A DNA stretch of 64,000 bases from Roseiflexus sp. RS-1. GTDB lineage: Bacteria; Chloroflexota; Chloroflexia; Chloroflexales; Roseiflexaceae. Made by a program: the position numbers and the translations under genes. The notes beneath the pieces were generated by a model. The model made no database searches and was not told the DNA's origin. It saw only the letters and a list, made by a program, of their open reading frames with translations. Of this stretch, positions 1 to 9,044 are shown piece by piece. How positions within the stretch are numbered: the first letter of the stretch is position 1; each line of letters begins with the position of its first letter. The stretch covers positions 5,517,501 to 5,581,500 of the forward strand of contig NC_009523.1 in NCBI RefSeq assembly GCF_000016665.1. The letters are read 5' to 3'.

Positions 1-789
1 TCGCTCACTGCCAGGATCGACCAGGGATAGCGCGAAGGAATCGCAGGGAATGAGCGATGCTACCGCCTGATGAATAGCCCGGTAGAGGTGCGGCAGATCG
101 AGGATCGCGCCGATCTGTTGACTGGCGTTGAACAGCGCCGCCCGGCGCTCCGCTTCCTGAATGGCTGCCTGATAGTGCCGGAGGCGCTCAATGGTCAGTC
201 CTATTTGCCTGCCAATAACCGTCAGAATGTTCAGGTCGTGAACCGTAAATGGTTCATCGCGTCCGATACGATAGACCGCGAGGACGCCGATCGGTCGCCC
301 ATCGGCAACGACCGGCACACCAACGACGGCGCGTACATCGTGCTCAACAAGTTCGCGCAGCGCGCGCTCGCTGCGATGATAGCCGTTCACCAGCGCTGGC
401 AAACGTTCGTCAATGATCTTCCAGGCAAGCGAAGAACTGCGGGGGAGATGCAGCCCCTGCAATGCCTCTGGCACCCCGAAGGTGTAGCGAAACTCCAGTT
501 TCTCACCGTCCGGTGTGATCAGCGGGAGTGCGCCAGCGTCTGCTTCGACCAGGTCAACAACCAGACGCATCAATTCAGGCATGATGCTCTCAATGTCGTG
601 TGCACTGTGCAACAGTTGCGTCAGGAGATTGAGCTGTCGTTCGCGTTTGAGCGTCTGCGCAACCGATTTGTGCTCGACGCCATCGCCAGTATCGGCAACA
701 ACCCGGATATGGGCTGCGCTGTTCACAGCACGCGCCTGAAGCAAAGCATCGGCGGATTGCCGTGTTTCGCTGTGACCTGCCTGGGTCAT
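1..789 (-). CDS. GAF-domain signalling protein, N-terminal part (cut by window edge)
   Basis: An open frame runs from an ATG at 789 to the left edge without a stop, giving 263 N-terminal residues. After a polar leader of about 50 residues, residues 52-195 look like a GAF domain: a helix, then a beta core with a GVPVVADGRPIGVLAVY segment and a closing helix ending in LTIERL. A linker helix (AAIQEAERRAAL) leads into what appears to be a second GAF domain. GAF domains bind small ligands or chromophores and usually sit in histidine kinases, cyclases or phosphatases. The output domain lies outside the window, so the activity is unknown. The architecture resembles the large GAF protein at the right edge. 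GC and codon use match the host. Confidence 0.8.
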   Translation of the reverse strand, partial: MTQAGHSETRQSADALLQARAVNSAAHIRVVADTGDGVEHKSVAQTLKRERQLNLLTQLLHSAHDIESIMPELMRLVVDLVEADAGALPLITPDGEKLEFRYTFGVPEALQGLHLPRSSSLAWKIIDERLPALVNGYHRSERALRELVEHDVRAVVGVPVVADGRPIGVLAVYRIGRDEPFTVHDLNILTVIGRQIGLTIERLRHYQAAIQEAERRAALFNASQQIGAILDLPHLYRAIHQAVASLIPCDSFALSLVDPGSER

Positions 790-925
790 AGATGCAAACT
801 TTCCGTGCCTCTGTCGATACCGGGTGCCGTGGATTTTTGAGCGAGCTCGCCGCCTGTGATGTTCCATGCTACTATGCCCGACGGTATTCGTCCATAGCCG
901 CTCGTATAGTCAGGATGACGAGTTG

Positions 926-2170
926 ATGACAGACGCACGGAACCCGGTGCTCCTTCCACCTGCACAGCGACGACGCGGCGCAGTGGTGATGCTGGTGATT
1001 ACTTTCCTCATGTGGGGCGGATTCTTCATGGTTATCCCCCTTATATCGATACGCTACGTTGATGACCTGGGATGGTCGGCGGGAGCGATAGGACTGGTGC
1101 TGGCGATCCGTCAGTTAACGCAGCAGGGATTGACCGTTTTCGGCGGCGCGCTGGCAGACCGGTTCGGCGCGAAGGGATTGATCGTCGTCGGCATGTTCAT
1201 TCGTGCGGTCAGTTTCAGTGCGCTGGCGCTTGCGTCAACCTATCCGCTGCTGATGATCAGCGCGCTCATGGCGGCGATTGGCGGCGCATTGTTCGATTCG
1301 CCATCGTCGGCGGCGATGGTTGCGCTTACGCGACCGGAAGAGCGCAACCGGTACTTTGCAGTGCTGGGAGTCGTGCGCAACCTGGGGATGTCCCTCGGTC
1401 CGCTGGCGGGCGCAGTGTTGCTACGGATCGATTTTGCCTTTGTTGCGCTTGCGGCGGCTGGCTGTTTCTTCATCGCTGCGGCTGTGACGTTGCTGCTCTT
1501 GCCGCCGGTGCAGGTTGCAACCGAACGCGGTGAACTGCTGGCGGGCATTCTGCTTGCGCTGCGCGACCGGCGCTTCATGGCGTTCAATGTGCTGCTGATG
1601 GGATACTGGTTCATGTGGGTGCAGATGACCATCTCGCTTCCCCTGGCGGCGCGCACGCTTGCCGGGACTGCTGATGCCGTGAGCTGGCTCTACGCCCTGA
1701 ATGCAGGAATGGGCATCGTGTTGCAGTATCCGGTGGTGCGCATCGCCGAACGCTGGTTGCGCCCGCTCCCGGTGTTGCTGATCGGCATTGCGCTGATGGC
1801 ATTGGGGTTGGGCAGCGTGGCGCTTGCCAGTACGACCGGGCTGCTGCTGGCGAGTGTGGCGATCTTTTCATTTGGCGCCTTGCTGGCTGCGCCGGGACAA
1901 CAGACGGTCGCTGCCGAACTGGCGAATCCGACGGCGCTTGGCTCGTACTTCGGCGTCAGCGCACTGGCGCTGGCGCTGGGCGGCGGGATCGGGAATTATG
2001 CCGGGGGGGCGTTGTACAGCCTGGGATACCACATTGGCGCACCAGCACTCCCCTGGCTGGTCTGTCTGGTGGTCGGCATCGGCTCGGCAATCGGTCTGGC
2101 GCTGCTCGATCGCCACCTTACCCGTCATCCGGCGAATGTTGCCGATGCAGCCGTGTCCTATCGCGACTGA
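926..2170 (+). CDS. MFS family transporter
   Basis: A 414-residue polytopic membrane protein of the major facilitator superfamily, predicted to move a small solute or drug across the cytoplasmic membrane by proton coupling. The segment GGALADRFGAKG after the second helix matches MFS motif A (GxLaDRxGxrr), and about 12 hydrophobic helices can be counted. The frame is open from an ATG at 866, but the first 20 residues are polar and unlike MFS N-termini. The ATG at 926 puts a normal short cytoplasmic tail before helix 1, so it is preferred. The substrate cannot be told from sequence. It stands alone, with a short gap before the next gene. Confidence 0.85.
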   Translation: MTDARNPVLLPPAQRRRGAVVMLVITFLMWGGFFMVIPLISIRYVDDLGWSAGAIGLVLAIRQLTQQGLTVFGGALADRFGAKGLIVVGMFIRAVSFSALALASTYPLLMISALMAAIGGALFDSPSSAAMVALTRPEERNRYFAVLGVVRNLGMSLGPLAGAVLLRIDFAFVALAAAGCFFIAAAVTLLLLPPVQVATERGELLAGILLALRDRRFMAFNVLLMGYWFMWVQMTISLPLAARTLAGTADAVSWLYALNAGMGIVLQYPVVRIAERWLRPLPVLLIGIALMALGLGSVALASTTGLLLASVAIFSFGALLAAPGQQTVAAELANPTALGSYFGVSALALALGGGIGNYAGGALYSLGYHIGAPALPWLVCLVVGIGSAIGLALLDRHLTRHPANVADAAVSYRD

Positions 2171-2263
2171 AACGTTGCATTTTTGTTATCTGCCGTATCC
2201 TCATAGGTGCGTTCATCGTTCCCTTTATGCTGGAAGATCGCAGGAATGCACGGGAGCGGCGAT

Positions 2264-3910
2264 ATGGAAGCATATCAGTCAGATCCGCTGGTCAGTCCCA
2301 TCCGTCGCCGCGGATGGCGCGAGATCGTGCGCTTTGCGCCCCTTACCGCGCAACCGCACATCGCGCTGGTCATCTCCCGTCGCGGGCGAGTTATTTCCAT
2401 TATTCCCGCGAATACGCGCCGAACTCTCTCGGATTATCTCGACTGGCCATTCGAATACCGTGAAGTGGATCTGCGCGAACGTCTGCTCGAACTCAACCTG
2501 CGCCTCGACTCGTGTGATGTCGGGTATGCGTTCACTGCTGTGCTGCGGCTTGTCTATCAGGTGGTGCGACCCGAGCGCATCGCCGTCGAGCACGCCGACG
2601 TGCTGCACGAATTCGAGGCGGCAATCGTTCAGCGCGCGCGTGCCATTGCGCAGAAACTCGGTATCGAACAGAGCGGATTGCTCAAAGAATACCTCCTCGA
2701 AGCGCTCATGAGCGGCAATGAACTGCCGCAGCGGTTCGATCAGTTGGGGCTGGCGTTACGACGCGCCGATGTGGCCATCGAACTTGATCATCACGCCCGC
2801 GAGTTCGCCGAGACAGTGTATGAGCAATTCCGTGATCGTCCGCTGATCTTGTCACTTGTGCTCGAAAGCAGCCAGCCCGGTGCGACGTTTACAGTACGAG
2901 TCGGCGGTTTCTACCGCTTGCGCTCACGCGATGGCGAACTGCACACACCAGCAACCGCTGAACCGATTATTCACGCCGCAGTGCACCGCTCGCTGCACCG
3001 GGTCGCTGCGCGCTTCGCCCCGCATCAGGAACGGGACGCAATCACAGCGATGACCGATGAGTTGTGGCACGATACGGTGCTCAAAGCCACACTTGCCGCC
3101 AGTAATCTCGAACTGCTGCGACCTGCCGTGCAGATTCTTGCGCATCCGCCTGCGCTGGATGCACCTGCGCTGCGCCCGATGCTGTCCGACTCGCAGACTA
3201 TCGGGGCACGACAGGCGGCAGATGCGCGAGGTCCCGTACAACACGATGACATCGGCGCCGATCAGCCCCTCCCATCAGCGCACCATACTGCATCGATCAG
3301 CCCGATTTGGGAAGATGAGCGCACCAACGTCGAAGAGACAGGAAACGAAACGTCTGCATGGCGAATGGTCGCACCAGAAACATGCGCTCCGGCGTGTGAC
3401 GCTGATCCTCGGAACGACAATCAGCATGTCCCGACGCATGTCTCCCCCATGCACGACGACGAGGACGGGCGCGACGATCCTCCTGAATGGGTCGCCTGGC
3501 GAGCTGCGCTTGATCAGGCGCAAACAGCAGATGGCGATGTCTCACTGCCATGGGCGGCGCCGCCGCTATGGAGCGGCGAGACCTCACGGCTCGAGATTGT
3601 GGCGCGCTGGGTCGAACTGTTGAGCACTCAAGAGGCATGGGCATTCCAGTACACCGCGCGAACGATCGCAGAACGTCCAGAAACAATCGAGACGATCATC
3701 TGTGGGTTGACCGACGATCCAACGCTCTGCAATCACGCAGCCGACCCTCGATGCCGCCTTTTGCTCGCAGAAACGCTGAAGAGCATTCTGGAGATGAACG
3801 AAGAGAACCTGTTTATTGCCGGGCAGTCATCGGAGCGTCATCTTTCGCATTCGCAGGAAGAGTCGGGCTGGCGCACTGTCGATGAATCCAATACGCCTTT
3901 GTCGTCTTGA
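2264..3910 (+). CDS. hypothetical protein
   Basis: A 548-residue soluble protein that I do not recognise. The N-terminal half (about residues 1-290) is compact, alpha/beta-like and rich in Arg and Glu, starting MEAYQSDPLVSPIRRRG. The middle (about 310-420) is polar and low in hydrophobics, probably a disordered linker. The last 110 residues form another small helical segment. There is no signal peptide or membrane helix. The frame is open from 2207, but the ATG at 2264 follows a GGGAG box seven bases upstream and removes an odd leader. The SH3-containing gene follows after 16 bases on the same strand, so the two may be co-transcribed. Confidence 0.6.
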   Translation: MEAYQSDPLVSPIRRRGWREIVRFAPLTAQPHIALVISRRGRVISIIPANTRRTLSDYLDWPFEYREVDLRERLLELNLRLDSCDVGYAFTAVLRLVYQVVRPERIAVEHADVLHEFEAAIVQRARAIAQKLGIEQSGLLKEYLLEALMSGNELPQRFDQLGLALRRADVAIELDHHAREFAETVYEQFRDRPLILSLVLESSQPGATFTVRVGGFYRLRSRDGELHTPATAEPIIHAAVHRSLHRVAARFAPHQERDAITAMTDELWHDTVLKATLAASNLELLRPAVQILAHPPALDAPALRPMLSDSQTIGARQAADARGPVQHDDIGADQPLPSAHHTASISPIWEDERTNVEETGNETSAWRMVAPETCAPACDADPRNDNQHVPTHVSPMHDDEDGRDDPPEWVAWRAALDQAQTADGDVSLPWAAPPLWSGETSRLEIVARWVELLSTQEAWAFQYTARTIAERPETIETIICGLTDDPTLCNHAADPRCRLLLAETLKSILEMNEENLFIAGQSSERHLSHSQEESGWRTVDESNTPLSS

Positions 3911-3926
3911 TGTGCACGAGGCGCAT

Positions 3927-4943
3927 ATGTCTCCCTTCTCACCGATTGTTACCGTGTCTGGTTCGCCATCGATCATCATCGCTCTGCTGCTCAGCGCAGT
4001 AGTGCTGCTGGAACTGGAGCGAATCTGGACGCGCACGCGCCGGTTTGCCGGGAAGCCGGTCGGAGCGCCTGCTTTTGTGCTGGATGGACTGGCGATCGCT
4101 GCCGCCCTGTTCGCATTCGTCGGATGTGCGGTGGCGCTGATGCAGATCATGATCGAAGCGGCGTCATACATGTTTGAGCGCACAACAGGTCTGGTGGGAC
4201 AGATCGATGGAACCACAGCGGGGCTTGCGATCGGCAGCCTGATTGCACTCCTGGTTTCGATGATCGTGATCCGTCATCTGTCTTCCCGCACCGCCGCACC
4301 ACCGCGCGAACCGATGCGCCCGGAGATAGTTCCGGAAGGACGCATCATTCGCCCCGAACCGGCGCCGCCGATTGCCGGTGCACTGCCGGTTCTGTCGGGC
4401 AATGTCGCTGAGTCAGAGGAGGAACCGCCGCTCGTAATGCTGCGAACGCGCCGTCCATCTCAACGACCTGTGCCACACCCTGTTCAGATGCCGACAGTGG
4501 AACAGATGCTGACGCCACCCCAACCCAAACCTCGACGGTTGCAGCGGATCGTCGTGATGGCGGCAACGCTGCTGGTGGTTGGTGCAACCGGCTTTGTGTA
4601 CCGCGATGCCATCATCCAGACAGTTGCCGCCTGGCAGTTGCCGATAACAAGCCGTCCGATCTCCGAGCCGCCAGAAGATGTCGTCTCGCCAACGACCCTC
4701 CCTGCCACTCCGCAGGTTGACGTGCAGGCAGCGCCAACCGCTGCACCGCAGATATGGTCTGTCGCTGTCGAGCGCCTGAACCTGCGCGCCGGTCCTGGCA
4801 TCGATTATCCGGTCGTTACAACATTGAAGCGCGGCGACGACGTCATTGATCTGGGAGAAACCGCAGGCAGCGGTGAAGACAGGTGGGTGCGGGTGCGGGC
4901 GGGGACGCAGGAAGGCTGGGTCTTCCGCGCCTTCCTGCGGTAG
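3927..4943 (+). CDS. membrane protein with C-terminal bacterial SH3-like domain
   Basis: A 338-residue protein. Three hydrophobic helices occupy about residues 13-30, 48-75 and 95-113. A long Pro/Arg-rich cytoplasmic stretch follows, then a fourth helix near 212-230 and a Pro/Thr-rich linker. The final 60 residues carry the hallmarks of a bacterial SH3 domain (ERLNLRAGPGIDYPVV, then WVRVR and GWVFRAFLR). Such domains often bind peptidoglycan or peptide ligands outside the membrane, so a role at the cell envelope is likely. The open frame extends upstream to 3816, overlapping the previous gene. The ATG at 3927 is chosen because it starts just after that gene ends and directly precedes the first helix. 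Confidence 0.7.
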   Translation: MSPFSPIVTVSGSPSIIIALLLSAVVLLELERIWTRTRRFAGKPVGAPAFVLDGLAIAAALFAFVGCAVALMQIMIEAASYMFERTTGLVGQIDGTTAGLAIGSLIALLVSMIVIRHLSSRTAAPPREPMRPEIVPEGRIIRPEPAPPIAGALPVLSGNVAESEEEPPLVMLRTRRPSQRPVPHPVQMPTVEQMLTPPQPKPRRLQRIVVMAATLLVVGATGFVYRDAIIQTVAAWQLPITSRPISEPPEDVVSPTTLPATPQVDVQAAPTAAPQIWSVAVERLNLRAGPGIDYPVVTTLKRGDDVIDLGETAGSGEDRWVRVRAGTQEGWVFRAFLR

Positions 4944-4946
4944 CGC

Positions 4947-5699
4947 CTACCTGCCCATCGCCTTGAGCGCCTGCAAGCAGCGGCGCACACACTCAAGCGG
5001 AGGGTAGGCGTAACTTTCCTGTTCGACGATATACCACTCAGTCCCGCCAATCGTCTCGCACAACTCGAACACCTCCGCCCACGGCACATCGCCTTCGCCG
5101 ATCAGCGCAGCATCGTTCGTTGCCGAGTACTCCTTCAGATGGACGGTTTTGGCGCGACCGGGATACCGGCGCAGGAATGGCGCCGCCTGCGCGCCGCCGT
5201 GCAGCGCATTTCCGGTATCGAACTGCATGATGACATCATCGGTGGTATTGCCGAAAAGCGTATCCCATGGCAGTTCACCCTCCATCGGGACGAACTCGAT
5301 ATGGTGATTATGGTAACCGGTGCGCATCCCATATGGCTTGAGCGCAACCGCAATCTCGTTGAGCGTCGCAGCCGTCTTCAACCAGGCAGCGCGCGAGCTG
5401 CGCCACTGTTCCGCCAGACCGGGCACGACCAGTGTGGTATTGCCCAGGATCTGATGAAACTCAACCGTGCGCTCACGTTCGTCGCCGAGCAGCGTTTCGA
5501 TGCCGACATGCGCTCCGGCGACCTTTAAGCCATACGCATCGAGCCAGTTGCGGATTGTGCGAGCATCGTGACCATAGTACCCGGCAAATTCGACCCCCTC
5601 ATACCCCATATCCGCGACTGCGGCGAGCACCCCTTGCAGATCGCGCGCAGCATCCTCGCGCACAGAGTACAATTGCAGAGCGATCGGAATCCGCGCCAT
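4947..5699 (-). CDS. sugar phosphate isomerase/epimerase (xylose-isomerase-like TIM barrel)
   Basis: A 250-residue AP-endonuclease-2/xylose-isomerase-like TIM barrel, the family of sugar and inositol isomerases and epimerases. Supporting signs are the N-terminal strand IALQLYSVRE, the early GYEGVEFAGYYG, a metal-site-like GYHNHHIEF, FDTGNAL and a C-terminal EQESY that probably supplies the metal-binding glutamate. The substrate is not evident. The ATG at 5699 follows an AAGGATAGGG region and gives the normal N-terminus; the frame is open further to 5765. It lies 69 bases downstream of the PLP enzyme gene on the same strand, so they may form an operon. Its 3' end converges with the SH3 gene, separated by three bases. 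Confidence 0.8.
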   Translation of the reverse strand: MARIPIALQLYSVREDAARDLQGVLAAVADMGYEGVEFAGYYGHDARTIRNWLDAYGLKVAGAHVGIETLLGDERERTVEFHQILGNTTLVVPGLAEQWRSSRAAWLKTAATLNEIAVALKPYGMRTGYHNHHIEFVPMEGELPWDTLFGNTTDDVIMQFDTGNALHGGAQAAPFLRRYPGRAKTVHLKEYSATNDAALIGEGDVPWAEVFELCETIGGTEWYIVEQESYAYPPLECVRRCLQALKAMGR

Positions 5700-5768
5700 T
5701 GGCGACCCTATCCTTTCCATTGGAGCATGTTGCCCGCTCTGGCAACCCGGAGCATTGTACCGCACCTG

Positions 5769-6734
5769 TCAAACGCTCATGTCGATCACGGTTCGCAACG
5801 TTGCCAGGCTCACATTACTGCCACAGATCACGATCGCTGCCGTCTTGCCGCGCATCTCGTCTTTGAGTCGCAGATACCCTGCGACCGCAACCCCCGCCGA
5901 CCCTTCAACCAGGGTGTGCTGGGTTTCGATCATCAGACGCATCGCAGCGGCAATTTCATCTTCGGACACCAGCACCCACTCGTCAACCAGTGTCCGGCAG
6001 AGATCGAGCGTTATCGCGTCCGGTTCCACTCCGCCCGCTGTACCGTCCGACAGGGTCGGCAGAATGGGCGGAGACACAACTTCGCCAGCCAGCACCGACT
6101 CGTACATCGCTGGCGAATTGATCGGCGAACACCCGATAATCCGCACATCAGGCTGCACTGCCTTCATATAGGTCGCAATGCCGCTGATCAACCCCCCGCC
6201 GCCAACCGCGACCAGGATGGCATCGAGCCGATCAATCTGACGCGCCAGTTCCACACCGATCGTTCCCTGCCCGCCAATGACCAGCGGGTCGTTGTAGGGC
6301 GAAATGTAGGTCAGCCCATGTTCGGTGGCATAGGCCCGCGCATACCTTTCGGCGACGACACAATCATCGCCATACATCCGCACATCGGCGCCAAAGTCGC
6401 GCATGGCATCTACCTTGACCGGCGAGGTGTCTTCAGGGACGAAGATCAGCGCCGGCGCACCGAGCGTCAGCGCGCCGTAGGCGACCGCCGCCCCATGATT
6501 CCCAGATGACGCCGCTACAATGCCACGTTCGCGGACGTGATGCGGCAGCGCCAGCAACACATTCAGCGCGCCGCGCACTTTGAACGATCCGGTCGGCTGG
6601 GTATTTTCCAGTTTCAGCAAAGCCCGGCCGCCTGTCAACGCGCCGAGCCGGATCGATTCATCGAGCGGGGTTGGACGGAGCGCGCGCCGCAGCCGCCGGG
6701 CAGCGCGCAACACCTCGTGCAGCAGGTCAGTCAT
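5769..6734 (-). CDS. threonine/serine dehydratase-like PLP enzyme (fold type II)
   Basis: A 321-residue PLP enzyme of the threonine ammonia-lyase/serine racemase group. SFKVRGA carries the Schiff-base lysine at residue 52, ASSGNHG is the substrate loop, and VGGGGLISG is the glycine-rich phosphate loop. There is no C-terminal ACT domain, so it resembles the short catabolic or EutB-type enzymes rather than long feedback-inhibited IlvA. The likely reaction is deamination of threonine or serine to a 2-oxo acid plus ammonia, but racemase or a related lyase activity is possible. It is divergent from dnaN across a 210-base intergenic region and probably co-transcribed with the downstream isomerase-like gene. 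Confidence 0.85.
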   Translation of the reverse strand: MTDLLHEVLRAARRLRRALRPTPLDESIRLGALTGGRALLKLENTQPTGSFKVRGALNVLLALPHHVRERGIVAASSGNHGAAVAYGALTLGAPALIFVPEDTSPVKVDAMRDFGADVRMYGDDCVVAERYARAYATEHGLTYISPYNDPLVIGGQGTIGVELARQIDRLDAILVAVGGGGLISGIATYMKAVQPDVRIIGCSPINSPAMYESVLAGEVVSPPILPTLSDGTAGGVEPDAITLDLCRTLVDEWVLVSEDEIAAAMRLMIETQHTLVEGSAGVAVAGYLRLKDEMRGKTAAIVICGSNVSLATLRTVIDMSV

Positions 6735-6829
6735 GTGTGCGTACCTTCATTGTTGCGTGCGGGAGTCATGATTCAATCGTGCATTGTATCGGTGAGTGAG
6801 CATTGCGTCAATGCACCCGCGAAAGATGG

Positions 6830-6835
6830 TATAAT
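6830..6835 (+). promoter_or_regulatory. candidate -10 box upstream of dnaN
   Basis: A perfect TATAAT lies 110 bases before the dnaN start, in the divergent gap. A TTGCGT upstream is 21 bases away, too far for a standard -35, so only the -10 match is supported. Confidence 0.4.
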
Positions 6836-6944
6836 AACAACCCCAGGTTTTTGCGCGCCGCTGGCGGTTCGCTCCCATTGCGGGCGCCTGGAGGTTGTGC
6901 CCTGCTCGTCATGGTTTTCTCACGAGCATCTCAAGGAGTCGCTC

Positions 6945-8078
6945 ATGAAGCTTTCGTGCCTTCAGGAAAATCTGAAACGCGGTCTGGCAATCGTCAGTCA
7001 CGCCGTCGCCGGGAAAAGCACCCTGCCGGTGCTCAGCAACATCCTGCTTGCCAGCGACGATGGGCGCCTGAAACTGGCGGCGACCAATCTCGAAATCGGG
7101 ATCACCTGCTGGATCGGCGCCAAAATCGAGGACGAGGGCGCCGTGACCGTTCCGGCAAAATTGTTGAGCGACGTGGTCGGCAGCCTGCCAAACGACCGGA
7201 TCGATCTGACGCTCGATGTGCGCACTCAGACGCTGAACCTGAAGTGTGCCCGCTTCGAGACCAACATCAAAGGCACGGAAGCCGGTGAGTTTCCAACGAT
7301 CCCTACGATCGACGACCGCACGCCGGCTGCGATCTTCCCACCGGCGCTGCTCCGTGAGACGATTGAACAGGTGGCGTTCGCGGCAGCGACGGAAGAAACC
7401 CGCCCTGTCCTTCAGGGTGTGCAACTCCGCCTGCGCGACAACCGCGCTATCTTTGCCGCCGCCGATGGTTTCCGTCTGGCGCAGCGGATTATCGAACTGC
7501 CGGAACCGATTGTTCAACAGCAGGAACTGATCATTCCGGCGCGCGCGCTGACCGAACTGGCACGGATCGTCGATGACGATGAAAGCCCCGTCGAAATGAT
7601 GATCACGCCCGGCGGCGGGCAGGTCCTCTTCCATACCAGTACCGTCGATCTGGTGTCGCGCCTGATCGAAGGCAGGTTCCCCGATGTTGATCGGGTTATC
7701 CCACAGCAGTATCAGACACGCGCCGTTCTCGACCGCCAGGAGTTGACCAAAGCCGTCAAACTGGCATCCTTCTTCGCCGTCGCTTCCTCGAATATCGTGC
7801 GACTGCACATGGAACCGGGCGGCGAGATGGGACCAGGACGGATCACCATTAGTGCGAATGCGGTCGAGGTTGGTGACAACAAAGGGCAGATCGATGCAAC
7901 GATCCAGGGCGACGGGGGGCAGATTGCGCTGAACGTCAAATTCCTGTCCGATGCAATCGCTGCGATTCCCACGCCGCAAATCGCGCTGGAAACGCAATCG
8001 CCGCAGCATCCGGCAGTCTTCAAGCCTGTCGGCGCTGATGGCTATATCCACATCGTCATGCCGATGACGGTGCGCTGA
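6945..8078 (+). CDS. dnaN: DNA polymerase III sliding clamp, beta subunit
   Basis: A 377-residue beta clamp, which dimerises into a ring on DNA and tethers DNA polymerase III. The length fits the family. The N-terminus (MKLSCLQENLKRGLAIVSHAV, then STLPVLSNIL), the central FPTIP and ADGFRLA segments, and the C-terminal YIHIVMPM are typical of the three-domain clamp. The start at 6945 is set by an AAGGAG box (6933-6938) seven bases upstream; the frame is open further upstream but that part is unlike DnaN. dnaA and recF are not next to it, so it lies outside the common dnaA-dnaN-recF order. A small membrane-protein gene follows after eight bases. Confidence 0.95.
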   Translation: MKLSCLQENLKRGLAIVSHAVAGKSTLPVLSNILLASDDGRLKLAATNLEIGITCWIGAKIEDEGAVTVPAKLLSDVVGSLPNDRIDLTLDVRTQTLNLKCARFETNIKGTEAGEFPTIPTIDDRTPAAIFPPALLRETIEQVAFAAATEETRPVLQGVQLRLRDNRAIFAAADGFRLAQRIIELPEPIVQQQELIIPARALTELARIVDDDESPVEMMITPGGGQVLFHTSTVDLVSRLIEGRFPDVDRVIPQQYQTRAVLDRQELTKAVKLASFFAVASSNIVRLHMEPGGEMGPGRITISANAVEVGDNKGQIDATIQGDGGQIALNVKFLSDAIAAIPTPQIALETQSPQHPAVFKPVGADGYIHIVMPMTVR

Positions 8079-8086
8079 CGTTTGTA

Positions 8087-8431
8087 ATGGACCTGCTGCG
8101 CACATACTGGCGCTGGCTGGCGTTGATTGCCGTGGTTGCGGTGCTGACGAACAGCCGCAACCTGCCCTGGCCCTTCGTGACACTGGTTCTGGGGGTGACG
8201 GCGGGTTATCTGCTGCGCGAAGGATGGCGTGTCTGGCGGCGTGCGGGCGGACCTCCAACCCGCAGCAAAGTGACCTACTGGCGCGGTCAGCGGATCGAAG
8301 TCGGCGCGCCGCGTGCCGGTCCTGCACTGCCCGACGTGCGCAGCATCGGTCCTGCGCTGATCTATCTCGTTCCGGGTCTCATTTTCGCGCTGGTCGCCGT
8401 GGCAATCGTGCTGCGCAGCGTGGGGTTGTAA
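8087..8431 (+). CDS. small membrane protein
   Basis: A 114-residue protein with hydrophobic helices near residues 9-25, 29-43 and 88-110, and a basic cytoplasmic loop between the second and third. No family is recognised. It starts eight bases after dnaN, so it is probably translated from the same transcript, though no functional link to replication is implied. Confidence 0.6.
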   Translation: MDLLRTYWRWLALIAVVAVLTNSRNLPWPFVTLVLGVTAGYLLREGWRVWRRAGGPPTRSKVTYWRGQRIEVGAPRAGPALPDVRSIGPALIYLVPGLIFALVAVAIVLRSVGL

Positions 8432-8447
8432 ATCTTATTCAACTCTA

Positions 8448-8720
8448 TTGTTGCCGGCAACACTCCTCGTTACACCACTGGTGTGGAGCCACTATATCAT
8501 CCACGTTGGACTGCTCAGGTTGACGCGGCTCGAACAGGTTCTGTTTCTGGCAGGAGGCGGACTGATCTTTCTGAGCAGTCTGAACCTGCTTCCAAATCAG
8601 AGTGCGGCGGTGGCGTACGGTCCTGTCCTGGCAGCGCTGGTGTTACTGTGGTATCGCGCCTGGCGCAATGGTCTTGATCTGTCTGTCGAACACGCCCACT
8701 CCTCCTCCATACCCGACTAA
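8448..8720 (+). pseudogene. remnant of a polytopic glycosyltransferase (GT87/DUF2029-like C-terminus)
   Basis: A 90-residue open frame beginning at a TTG reads LLVTPLVWSHYIIHVGLLRL and continues with two more hydrophobic helices and a short polar tail. The phrase 'sPlvWsHy' followed by paired helices is characteristic of the C-terminal end of GT87 (DUF2029) membrane glycosyltransferases. The rest of such a protein (over 300 residues) is absent upstream, where the 114-residue membrane gene and dnaN lie. It is best read as a gene fragment, though a short expressed membrane protein cannot be excluded. Confidence 0.5.
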
Positions 8721-8943
8721 AACGCCGTACCCCCTGGTTCTATTCTTCATCAGTACTACCTTCTCTCTTGTCTTCTCCTTGCCATCGTCGTATGCTGTCA
8801 ATAGTCGGAGAAGTGTGCCACGACACAGGCGAGCGAAGCGAGGGGCGTAAGAGGCGAGCGGCGCGAGGTGAGGGGCGCGAGGTGTGAGGGGTTGGAAGGT
8901 CGTTGCACGTTGCACGTGGGAAGGTTCCCCAACCCCTGACTGA
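8721..8943. other. intergenic, G-rich degenerate repeats
   Basis: No gene is seen. From about 8825 to 8895 the plus strand is a run of imperfect purine-rich units such as GAGGGGCG and GCGAGGTG. A short doubled GTTGCAC motif follows near 8900, before the heptamer array begins. Confidence 0.5.
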
Positions 8944-9034
8944 TTCCTGGTTCTCAGTTCCTGGTTCTCGGTTCTCAGTTCTCGGTTCCTGGTTCCTGGT
9001 TCTCGGTTCTCAGTTCTCGGTTCTTGGTTCTCAG
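8944..9034 (+). repeat. heptanucleotide array, TTCTCGG family (13 units)
   Basis: Thirteen uninterrupted 7-base units of the form TTC-Y-Y-N-G (TTCCTGG, TTCTCAG, TTCTCGG, TTCTTGG) lie end to end and finish about ten bases before the start of the next gene. The same family occurs in opposite orientation at 23276-23394. Confidence 0.9.
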
Positions 9035-9044
9035 GGAATGGAGC

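Noticed and set aside
70-840. Plus-strand open frame of 256 codons at the left edge
   Set aside because: It is antisense to a minus-strand GAF protein whose translation shows clear domain features.
5568-6509. 313-codon plus-strand frame opposite the PLP enzyme and isomerase genes
   Set aside because: Its translation is rich in His, Arg and Gln with no domain, typical of antisense reading in GC-rich DNA; both minus-strand genes are well supported.
6909-8327. 472-codon minus-strand frame opposite dnaN
   Set aside because: No domain features, and it covers an unmistakable dnaN on the other strand.
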